Positions 60,908 through 64,000 of a DNA stretch of 64,000 bases are shown here, piece after piece. This stretch comes from Pseudorasbora parva. Lineage: Eukaryota; Chordata; Actinopteri; Cypriniformes; Gobionidae. The stretch covers positions 49,718,615 through 49,782,614 of the forward strand of contig NC_090176.1 in NCBI RefSeq assembly GCF_024679245.1, written 5' to 3'. The notes under the pieces are model-generated. The model worked only from the letters and a program-made list of their open reading frames with translations. It was not told where the DNA came from and did not search any database. Numbering within the stretch: the first letter of the stretch is position 1; each line of letters begins with the position of its first letter. A program made the position numbers and the translations under genes.

Positions 60908-62621
60908 TAGTGAGTCTGAACCTGGCTGTCAGCAAGTGAACAAGCGCTTTCGTCTGGAATGGGCCGATGTGCTGGTCAGCTGTGATGATGTGATTGTGGC
61001 CCGGGTGGACGGCAGAGGGAGCGGCTTTCAGGGCCAGCAGGTTCTCCAGGATGTTTACAAGTGTTTGGGACTCGTGGATGCCGACGATCAAATCTCCGCT
61101 TTAGAGTGAGTGTGCTGAGCGTCAAACCTTAAACACACACAGCCTCATGTTAAAGGGTTAGTTCACCCAAAAATTAAATGTCTGTCATTAACTCCTCCCC
61201 CTAATGTCGTTCCACACCAGTAAGACCTCCGTTCATCTTCACACACAGTTTAAGATATTTTATATTTAGTCCGAGCGCGTATGCAAGTGTATGCACACTA
61301 TACTGTCCATGTCCATACTATACTGGTTATGAATCAGCGTATTGATTCATGATTCGGATCGCGTGTCAAACTGCTGAAATCACGTGACATTGGCGATCCG
61401 AATCATGAATCAATACGCTGATTCATAACTGTTTGAATCTTTATTCAGCAATGTCTTCTCTTCTGGGTTTGTTTTCAATCCTCGAATAAAGTCGTAGTTT
61501 TTGTTATTTTTGGACCCAAATGTATTTTGGATGCTTCAAGAGACTCTAATTAACCCACTGATGTCTCATATGGACTACTGTGATGATGTTTTTATTCCCT
61601 TTCTAGACATGGACAGTATAGTGTGCATACACTTGCATACGCTCTCGGACTAAATCTAAAATATCTTAAACTGTGTGTGAAGATGAACGGAGGTCTTACG
61701 GGTGTGGAACGACATTAGGGGTGTTTCATTTTTGTTTCGATTTCATTTTTGGGTGAACTAACCCTTTAATTCCTCTCCCTAACGTCGTTGGACACCATCA
61801 GACCTCCGTTCATCTTCAGACACAGATGAAGATATTAGTGTTGAAATCCGATGGCTCAGAAAGGCCTTCATTGACACCAATGTCATTTCCTCTCTCAAGA
61901 CCCATAAAGGCACTAAAGACGTCGTTACAAAGCCCATCTCACTACAGCGGCTCTACAGTCACTTTATAAAGACACCATTTCCACATGAGCACAAAAACTA
62001 TTCTGATCTCAAATGAGGTTATATGAGTATTTTTTTCCTCATATTAGCATTACATGATGTGTTTATCTGTCTGTGGCAGGTATCTGGTGAAGCAGCCGTA
62101 CATTGATGGAGGCAGAGTCGGCGTTTTTGGCAAGGTGAGGTCTCTCCAGATTCATTAACGGGTTCGTTCACACAGATATGGTCATGTACTCATCCTCATG
62201 TCATTCAAACCTGTAAAAAAAGTTCCACAGAAGAAAGTAAGTCATACAGGTTTGGAACAAGGGAAAGTAAATGATGACGGAAGTGTAATTTCTGTATGCT
62301 GCAACTTTAAAATAAGCTTTTGAATAAAGCATTCAGTAAATAAACTGCATCTCTATCAGAGAAACAGATAAAAATACTTGTACAGCCTATTATTAAAGTC
62401 TCAGTCGACTACAGAAATAGAAACCGGCTCTGCAGGATCAAACCCTAGCGTTTTTGTACATTTCAAAGTGTGAGAGTTGGTGTTAGACGTCAGATGTTCA
62501 TAATGAGGCGGTTCTGTGCAGGTGTATGGCGGGTTTCTGAGCTCACTTCTGCTGCTCTCTCACAGCTCTGAGCTCCGCTGCGGCGCCGCCGTCACACCAG
62601 TGTTTGACTGGCAACTCTACG
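32405..62621 (+). CDS. dpp10: Dipeptidyl peptidase-like 10 (Kv4 channel auxiliary subunit), 22 coding exons, 3' end outside window
   Basis: A type II membrane glycoprotein of the DPP4 family that has lost protease activity. It binds Kv4 channels in neurons and speeds gating and surface delivery. The 22 exons join without a frame break to 682 codons plus one base: a short cytoplasmic N-terminus starting [10 protein letters not shown], a membrane helix about 33-55, the eight-bladed propeller about 60-540, and the start of the alpha/beta-hydrolase domain. DPP10 rather than DPP6 is favoured by the MNQTA start, [29 protein letters not shown] and HLTSGTWEV. The nucleophile motif of active relatives (GWSYGG) reads GKVYGG at 648-653, so no serine is present. 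In-frame codons continue upstream of 32405 with no stop, but homology supports this start. Roughly 100-120 residues remain beyond the right edge. Confidence 0.93.
33041..33110. repeat. (TG)n microsatellite
   Basis: About 35 TG units at the left edge of the MITE in dpp10 intron 1. A second TG run lies at 33558-33601, at the other edge. Confidence 0.95.
33115..33542. mobile_element. MITE with GCTGTCAAACGATTAATC ends
   Basis: Left TGCTGTCAAACGATTAATCA and right TTAATCATTTGACAGC are inverted termini. It contains the hairpin at 33266-33336. Confidence 0.72.
33266..33336. repeat. Compact hairpin
   Basis: AAGAGACCACCTAACATTG and CAATGTTAAGTGGTCTCTT-like arms pair around an A/T loop; about 70 nt, pre-microRNA size. 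Confidence 0.75.
33645..33892. repeat. Interspersed repeat, second copy of 16035-16270
   Basis: Near-identical start GAGAATGATTAGTGAAGGAT and body. Confidence 0.7.
33893..34597. other. dpp10 intron 1 sequence, nothing recognised
   Basis: Ordinary intron sequence with a short TG run near 34196-34208. It could hold regulatory sites; I see none that can be named. Confidence 0.4.
34598..36083. repeat. Minisatellite, 53-bp unit, about 28 copies
   Basis: The phrase GTGTTTGGGTAGTTTTTGTG recurs every 53 bp; positions 34654 and 35926 are exactly 24 units apart. Units differ at a few sites (CAGTCG or CAGACG; ACACAG or ACCCAG), so copies can be told apart. The unit holds CCTGGGTCAG and ACAACCCAGTG, the same core as the fold-back elements nearby. 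Confidence 0.97.
36175..36682 (-). mobile_element. MITE copy (family of 11190 and 24744)
   Basis: ACCCACATCAAGATGTTTGG start, shared body, and an end near TTCTAGGCTAG. In dpp10 intron 1. Confidence 0.72.
36966..37110. repeat. Degenerate fold-back element
   Basis: ACAGTAAAAAAAACG start, AACAACCCAATTTGCTGGGT and AAATTGGGTTGTTTTTAATCC blocks. Confidence 0.55.
37689..37780. repeat. (CA)n microsatellite, interrupted
   Basis: Two CA arrays separated by TACACGCATA; a short CAG run follows. Confidence 0.95.
37868..38682. repeat. Probable MITE with ACACTAAAAAAA/TTTTTTGAGTGTA ends
   Basis: Left ACACTAAAAAAAATGAACTT and right ATAATTTTTTGAGTGTA resemble inverted termini; the interior is AT-rich. Confidence 0.45.
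39003..39838. mobile_element. MITE with GTTTACATGCAC ends
   Basis: Left GGGTGCGTTTACATGCACGG and right GATGTGCATGTAACCGTGCT are inverted ends; repeated GTAAACG and AAACGCGGT motifs inside. Split by the SINE at 39394. Confidence 0.72.
39394..39564 (+). mobile_element. tRNA-derived SINE (V-SINE-like)
   Basis: Pol III box A TAGCTCAACCAGTAGAG at 39402-39418 and box B GGTTCGATTCC at 39446-39456; conserved tail GTAAGTCGCTTTGGATAAAA ending in (TGTAAA)n. Target duplication ATGAGGG at 39387-39393 and 39565-39571. A mobile element, not a functional tRNA: it is longer and lacks a cloverleaf. Confidence 0.88.
40734..40845 (+). CDS. dpp10: dpp10 exon 2: transmembrane helix
   Basis: This exon encodes residues 21-57. 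NWKG, conserved in DPP6 and DPP10, leads into the helix [20 protein letters not shown]. The acceptor is CTCTGCAG and the donor AAAG|GTCTGT. It ends in phase 1. Confidence 0.92.
41290..42195. mobile_element. DNA element with GCCCTATTTTAACGATC ends
   Basis: Right end GATCGTTAAAATAGGGCCC and a degraded left end TAGTGCCCTATCTTGCACTC. GC-rich interior with many GCGC motifs. In dpp10 intron 2. The same terminus appears in 44256-45840. Confidence 0.6.
42300..42665. repeat. Interspersed repeat, related to 46215-46745
   Basis: Shares blocks on plus strand such as GTCAGAAAAATAAACTTAAT and an end near CATCATTGCAGTG. Confidence 0.55.
43256..43351 (+). CDS. dpp10: dpp10 exon 3
   Basis: This exon encodes residues 58-89, including [12 protein letters not shown] and QAQWVSG, the start of the propeller domain (LSLEDLF... 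in relatives). The acceptor is GTCTCAG after a GT-rich tract and the donor CTG|GTGAGA. Phase is 1 to 1. Confidence 0.9.
43454..43940. mobile_element. MITE with CTATTATG ends
   Basis: Left AAAGAGAACCTATTATG and right CATAATAGGAGCCATA are inverted termini. Lies in dpp10 intron 3, ending 25 bp before exon 4. Confidence 0.65.
43966..44060 (+). CDS. dpp10: dpp10 exon 4
   Basis: This exon encodes residues 90-121 ([20 protein letters not shown] and on), with N-glycosylation sequons NQT and NST as in relatives. The acceptor is TCCTTCAG and the donor TTT|GTGAGT. It ends in phase 0. Confidence 0.92.
44256..45840. mobile_element. DNA element, interrupted by a hAT MITE
   Basis: Starts GCCATATTTTAACGATC and ends near GATCGCGCCCTTATT. 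Its right two thirds are the second copy of the repeat at 371-940. In dpp10 intron 4. Confidence 0.65.
44919..45788. mobile_element. hAT-type MITE
   Basis: 870 bp, ends CAGAGCTGGACAGTAAC and GTACTTTGTCCATCTCTG, flanked by the 8-bp duplication CTTGCATG/CTTGTATG (44911-44918 and 45789-45796, one mismatch). The host repeat resumes exactly after it, as judged from the uninterrupted copy at 371-940. Confidence 0.88.
46027..46101 (+). CDS. dpp10: dpp10 exon 5
   Basis: This exon encodes residues 122-146: [20 protein letters not shown], nearly identical to the family. The acceptor is CACACAG and the donor AAG|GTCAGA. It is phase 0 at both ends. Confidence 0.93.
46161..46198. repeat. (AAT)n microsatellite
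   Basis: About 12 AAT units in dpp10 intron 5. Confidence 0.93.
46215..46745. repeat. Interspersed repeat
   Basis: Full-length relative of 950-1204 and 42300-42665, ending CATCTTTTTGCAGTG. Confidence 0.6.
46825..46877 (+). CDS. dpp10: dpp10 exon 6
   Basis: This exon encodes residues 147-163, [16 protein letters not shown], a propeller strand. The acceptor is TTTTCAG and the donor ACACG|GTATTA. It ends in phase 2. Confidence 0.9.
46938..47037 (+). repeat. (GT)n array forming the 3' end of dpp10 intron 6
   Basis: About 50 GT units with two single-base breaks end directly at the acceptor TAG of exon 7. They occupy most of a 162-bp intron. Confidence 0.95.
47040..47121 (+). CDS. dpp10: dpp10 exon 7
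   Basis: This exon encodes residues 164-191 ([20 protein letters not shown] and on). The acceptor GTGTAG sits directly after a roughly 100-bp GT array with no pyrimidine tract. The donor is CTG|GTGAGT, phase 0. Confidence 0.92.
47480..48600. repeat. Repeat-derived stretch with recurring TAGCGCCACC motifs
   Basis: TAGCGCCACC recurs at about 47550, 48196 and 48488, with similar GTGGCC/CCCTGG blocks at 47968. It reads as one old repetitive element in dpp10 intron 7; family unknown. Confidence 0.45.
48600..50735 (+). pseudogene. L2-type LINE, 5'-truncated and dead
   Basis: Remains of ORF2. The reverse-transcriptase start is clear at about 49140-49350 ([20 protein letters not shown]), and the C-terminal part at 49853-50557 is open for 234 codons. 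Stops interrupt conserved motifs: the CGVPQGS motif has TAG at 49653-49655 and the catalytic YADD motif has TAA for its tyrosine at 49743-49745. An (ATT)n tail at 50708-50732 marks the 3' end. Lies in dpp10 intron 7, same strand. Confidence 0.88.
48859..49130. mobile_element. Palindromic MITE inside the LINE
   Basis: 272 bp with inverted ends TACACACAGAAA...TTTCTGTGTGTA and long arms (GCACCTTTAGGGGTACAACA against TGTTGTACCCCTAAAGGTAC). The LINE reading frame resumes on both sides; a TA target is likely. Confidence 0.85.
50736..52584. other. dpp10 intron 7, right part
   Basis: No gene recognised. Short repeat scraps only; 51590-51980 (CTGGAGCACTTCACCAGTCC, then TGGTCCAGGGTCACATTTG) looks like a decayed DNA element. 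Confidence 0.4.
52585..52705 (+). CDS. dpp10: dpp10 exon 8
   Basis: This exon encodes residues 192-231. [21 protein letters not shown] and [10 protein letters not shown] are diagnostic of DPP10. The acceptor is GTCTCAG and the donor GAGG|GTAACA. It ends in phase 1. Confidence 0.94.
52795..52949 (+). CDS. dpp10: dpp10 exon 9
   Basis: This exon encodes residues 232-283: [27 protein letters not shown], then [22 protein letters not shown] is the family hallmark. The acceptor is GCTATTAG after an 89-bp intron; the donor is AAG|GTAACC, phase 0. Confidence 0.94.
52989..53574. mobile_element. Cyprinid-type MITE, TTAAAGGGTTAGTTCACCC ends
   Basis: Both termini present (TTAAAGGGTTAGTTCACCCA and GAACTAACCCTTTAA) and a central palindrome around CACGTG. 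In dpp10 intron 9. Relatives at 14043 and 61153. Confidence 0.85.
54435..54532 (+). CDS. dpp10: dpp10 exon 10
   Basis: This exon encodes residues 284-315 ([20 protein letters not shown] and on). The acceptor is GCAACAG and the donor AGAAG|GTACCA, followed at once by an AC-rich tract. It ends in phase 2. Confidence 0.9.
54746..54869 (+). CDS. dpp10: dpp10 exon 11
   Basis: This exon encodes residues 316-357: [30 protein letters not shown] and HTGKCVV. The acceptor GTGCAG follows a GT-rich tract. The donor is GTG|GTGAGC, phase 0; a site three bases upstream is also possible. Confidence 0.92.
55160..56550 (-). pseudogene. Tc1-like transposase relic, split by an insertion
   Basis: Minus-strand codons from 56550 read [20 protein letters not shown], a Tc1 paired-type helix-turn-helix start, then [20 protein letters not shown]. 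The catalytic-domain part resumes at about 55395 ([20 protein letters not shown], then CTMGRRRA) and breaks off before the rest of the DDE domain. An unrelated element sits between the halves. Not functional. In dpp10 intron 11. Confidence 0.9.
55399..56171. mobile_element. TAGCCTG-ended element inside the Tc1 relic
   Basis: Ends TAGCCTGACG and CATCCAGGCTA, with a 9-bp duplication GGGTCAGCA/AGGTCAGCA (55390-55398 and 56172-56180, one mismatch). Sister of 10866-11940 but without that copy's nested MITE. Confidence 0.85.
56824..56860. repeat. (CA)n microsatellite
   Basis: Short CA array 50 bp upstream of dpp10 exon 12. Confidence 0.9.
56913..56951 (+). CDS. dpp10: dpp10 exon 12
   Basis: A 39-bp micro-exon encoding residues 358-370, [13 protein letters not shown], matching KYEMTSDTWLSQQ-type family sequence. 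The acceptor is CATTGCAG and the donor CAG|GTAAGA, phase 0. Confidence 0.9.
57033..57140 (+). CDS. dpp10: dpp10 exon 13
   Basis: This exon encodes residues 371-406: [19 protein letters not shown], then [10 protein letters not shown]. The acceptor is GGTGCAG and the donor CAG|GTATAA, phase 0. Confidence 0.92.
57254..57345 (+). CDS. dpp10: dpp10 exon 14
   Basis: This exon encodes residues 407-436, with [20 protein letters not shown] as the signature stretch. The acceptor is CTTTCAG and the donor ACCGT|GTGAGT. It ends in phase 2. Confidence 0.92.
57418..57465 (+). CDS. dpp10: dpp10 exon 15
   Basis: This exon encodes residues 437-452, [15 protein letters not shown], corresponding to the IYFLSTE...LYS strand. 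The preceding intron is only 72 bp. The acceptor is CATGCAG and the donor ACAG|GTCAGA. Confidence 0.9.
57553..57674 (+). CDS. dpp10: dpp10 exon 16
   Basis: This exon encodes residues 453-493. [20 protein letters not shown] carries the conserved cysteines of the propeller (C..C...C), followed by AVLLNCRG. The acceptor is CCTCCAG and the donor AGGG|GTAAAT. Confidence 0.92.
57680..58075. repeat. Two copies of a CA-embedded GTGGGGACTTTCCATAGG repeat
   Basis: Two adjacent units, from about 57690 and about 57946, share GGGGACTCTCCATAGACGTA-like starts and CTGCCCCTAAACCTACCCAT. Each is bordered by CA runs. A further copy is at 60064-60330 and a fragment at 54583-54620. Confidence 0.7.
58416..58463 (+). 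CDS. dpp10: dpp10 exon 17
   Basis: This exon encodes residues 494-509, [15 protein letters not shown]. The acceptor is TGTTCCAG and the donor AGTG|GTGAGT. Phase is 1 to 1. Confidence 0.9.
58490..58525. repeat. (CA)n microsatellite near start of dpp10 intron 17
   Basis: CA array beginning about 25 bases inside the donor. Confidence 0.92.
59108..59189. repeat. (CT)n microsatellite
   Basis: About 41 CT units followed by a short TA run at 59197-59211, 110 bp before dpp10 exon 18. Confidence 0.95.
59300..59398 (+). CDS. dpp10: dpp10 exon 18
   Basis: This exon encodes residues 510-542, including [20 protein letters not shown]. The acceptor is CTCTGTAG and the donor CAGG|GTATGA, followed by a (CAT)n array. 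Phase is 1 to 1. Confidence 0.88.
59409..59474. repeat. (CAT)n microsatellite
   Basis: About 22 CAT units starting ten bases inside dpp10 intron 18; the open frame over it is poly-His by chance. Confidence 0.95.
59907..59976 (+). CDS. dpp10: dpp10 exon 19
   Basis: This exon encodes residues 543-565: [20 protein letters not shown] and LLL. The donor is CT|GTACGA, with a long (CA)n array starting five bases later. This end was chosen because joining CT to the next exon restores a gap-free family alignment (YPLLLLLESEPG against YALLLIMDEEPG). The acceptor is TTTACAG. Confidence 0.83.
59983..60064 (+). repeat. (CA)n array at the 5' end of dpp10 intron 19
   Basis: About 41 CA units that begin five bases after the GT of the donor. 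Confidence 0.96.
60064..60330. repeat. Third copy of the CA-embedded repeat
   Basis: TTTATGGGGACTTTCCATAG start, CTGCCCCTGTCCCTAAACCT middle and TTTGTGGGGACATTTTGTCC end, sandwiched between two CA arrays. Confidence 0.7.
60353..60432 (+). repeat. Second (CA)n array in dpp10 intron 19
   Basis: About 36 CA units after a short CACG-rich lead. Confidence 0.96.
60856..60906 (+). repeat. (GT)n array at the 3' end of dpp10 intron 19
   Basis: About 25 GT units end four bases before the acceptor AG. The only pyrimidine run (CCTCTCTCTTTCTCT) lies upstream of the array, over 50 bases from the AG. Confidence 0.95.
60911..61105 (+). CDS. dpp10: dpp10 exon 20: hydrolase-like domain
   Basis: This exon encodes residues 566-630: [32 protein letters not shown] and [24 protein letters not shown] is a family hallmark. 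The acceptor TGATAG lies directly behind a GT array. The donor is GA|GTGAGT, phase 2. Confidence 0.93.
61153..61772. mobile_element. Cyprinid-type MITE, TTAAAGGGTTAGTTCACCC ends
   Basis: Termini TTAAAGGGTTAGTTCACCCA and GGGTGAACTAACCCTTTAA with the same CACGTGA-centred palindrome as 14043 and 52989. A partial further copy of the same type abuts it (about 61770-61830). In dpp10 intron 20. Confidence 0.85.
62080..62134 (+). CDS. dpp10: dpp10 exon 21
   Basis: This exon encodes residues 631-649, [19 protein letters not shown], ending within the former nucleophile elbow. The acceptor is TGGCAG and the donor AAG|GTGAGG, phase 0. Confidence 0.93.
62522..62621 (+). CDS. dpp10: dpp10 exon 22 (last exon in window)
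   Basis: This exon encodes residues 650-682: [20 protein letters not shown], then [13 protein letters not shown]. Val650 sits where active DPP4 relatives have the catalytic serine. The acceptor is TGTGCAG and the donor TACG|GTACGT, phase 1, followed by a long CA-rich stretch. Later exons (ASAFSERYLG onward in relatives) lie beyond base 64000. Confidence 0.92.
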
Positions 62622-62639
62622 GTACGTGCGACACACTCA

Positions 62640-63070
62640 GCATGGACACACACACAAATATACACAGTACACACACAATTACATGCACTCACACACAGAC
62701 ATTAACTTACACATGCACATACATACACACACACACACACTCACGCACATGCACTCACACAGACACACAAACACTCGCGCACAAACACAGACACGCCACT
62801 CATGCACACACACAGACACACTCACAAACACGCACACACCCACGCACAAACACATACTCACAGACACACACACACAAACTCGCACACACCCACGCAAAAA
62901 CATATACGCACAAACAGGCACACACACAAACACACACGCACTTACAGACACACACTCATGCACGCACAAACACATACGCACACACAGACACACTCATACA
63001 CACGCACACACTCATGCACATGCTCAAACACACACACACACCCATGCACAAACACATACGCACACACGGA
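62640..63070. repeat. Long degenerate CA array in dpp10 intron 22
   Basis: About 430 bp of CACA with frequent single changes (CACG, CATA, CAGA), starting about 20 bases inside the donor. Open frames across it on both strands are Thr/His or Cys/Val repeats, not genes. Confidence 0.93.
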
Positions 63071-63920
63071 CTGGGCCGCATTAATGCACGGGCTTACCTG
63101 GGCTTAAGCCCAGGGCCCCGGGCTGGGGGAGGGCCCCGATGATGCCGGAAAATTTTGTAACCGGATTTTATAAAATGTTGGCTGTCCCTTTAAAATTACG
63201 CTTTATCGCGTTGAATGCACATGCGGGCTTTGCAAGTCCTGCTCGAGAAATGTCAGTCAAACCCTCTCACTCAATGAACCCTGCAATCATCAGTCACAGT
63301 TGGAGCTTAGAGCTCAAAAAATCAAGCCCGACTCTATACCGAGCCCCTTATTTTGTCCGAGCCTGGCCCTGCCCGACACATTAACTGTAATTATGAGCCC
63401 GATTTAAACCCGACCATTTGTCAATACAAGGGCGTTCTGAAGAGAAAGACCGAGCCTGTAATGAGCGAAGCGGACCGGTGTGACTCCGCTCAATAATACG
63501 CAATCATCATGATCCCTCACCGGTAAAATTATGTTCGCTCAAAAGACGTATGTGAAAACTGGTGACACTTCTGTTAGATTCCAAGAAAAGCGCACTCTTG
63601 AATATCACGCGGAAATGTGGCGCGCTCAGACGCGCTATAGGCTATATCACTTGAAATAAAGCACAAAAGAAACTACCAACATGCAAAATCGTATTTCAGT
63701 AATCTATTATGGTATAAAATAATAAAACAAAACGTGTTTAAAGTTGCATCAAAACTGTTCTAAAATATTCCACCATGCAATATAGCAATATAGCCGAAGG
63801 CATAAGCTGATAAAACGTTTTTTTTAATGCTCAAATAAATGTGAGCACTCTGCATTTACTGAAATATAGGCGCTTATTTTGCTTTAACTTGTAAAGTAGC
63901 CTACACAAACAACAATGTAT
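63071..63920. other. Intron or repeat sequence, nothing recognised
   Basis: Begins with a GC-rich piece holding GGGCTTAAGCCC-type palindromes (about 63089-63120), then AT-rich sequence. Probably transposon-derived; no dpp10 exon seen. Confidence 0.4.
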
Positions 63921-64000
63921 TTAAAGGGGGGGTGAAACACTCAGTTTCAGTCAGTGTCATGTCAATCTTGAGTACCTATAGAGTAGCATTGCATCCTGCA
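63921..64000. mobile_element. MITE, left end only
   Basis: TTTAAAGGGGGGGTGAAACA matches the left end of 6409-7556 and the body that follows agrees; runs off the window. Confidence 0.8.

Noticed and set aside
32405..62621. Gene identity dpp6 instead of dpp10
   Set aside because: The MNQTA start and the exon 8, 9 and 14 signatures match DPP10; DPP6 differs in these.

Overview
The window is animal nuclear DNA from a teleost, very probably a cyprinid. It has split genes with GT-AG introns, many long (CA)n, (CT)n and (TA)n arrays, and a dense load of fish-type short transposons: 5S-derived SINEs, V-SINE-like tRNA SINEs, hAT and fold-back MITEs, an L2 LINE and a Tc1 relic. There are no bacterial genes, CRISPR arrays or operons. 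Coordinates of exons were worked out by hand from splice sites, reading phase and recognised protein families.

Two host genes are present, arranged head to head about 14.3 kb apart. On the minus strand, 18087 down to 5940, lie nine coding exons of an interleukin-1-receptor-family gene: signal peptide, three Ig domains, a membrane segment and the first part of the TIR domain. The rest of its TIR domain is not seen and should lie left of base 1. On the plus strand, 32405 to 62621, lie 22 phase-consistent coding exons of dpp10, a catalytically dead dipeptidyl-peptidase-like protein that serves as a Kv4 potassium-channel auxiliary subunit. About 682 codons are in the window and the last exons run off the right edge. 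Both families map to chromosome 2q in human, so the linkage looks like old synteny.

Region by region: 1-1208, interspersed repeats; 1209-5895, a complete but apparently non-autonomous LTR retrotransposon with matching LTRs, a 4-bp target duplication, broken gag-like frames and a 5S-derived SINE inside one LTR; 5940-18089, the receptor gene with introns swollen by nested transposons; 18100-32200, gene-poor, filled with inverted-repeat elements, a solo LTR and SINE pieces; 32268-32404, probable dpp10 leader with a short upstream ORF; 32465-40733, dpp10 intron 1 with a 28-copy 53-bp minisatellite; 40734-62621, dpp10 exons 2-22 with an L2 LINE in intron 7 and a Tc1 relic split by another element in intron 11; 62640-64000, a degenerate CA array and the start of a MITE.

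The most interesting structure I see is in the splice sites of dpp10. Several introns start with an AC-rich tract just inside the donor and end with a GT-rich tract just before the acceptor, most clearly intron 19 (59977-60910) and intron 10 (54533-54745). Such tracts can pair in the pre-mRNA and bring the two splice sites together, in place of a normal polypyrimidine tract. Other notable points are a signal peptide encoded by an ATG microsatellite, a receptor intron that is about 95 percent triple-nested transposon, and a valine at the position of the lost catalytic serine in dpp10.
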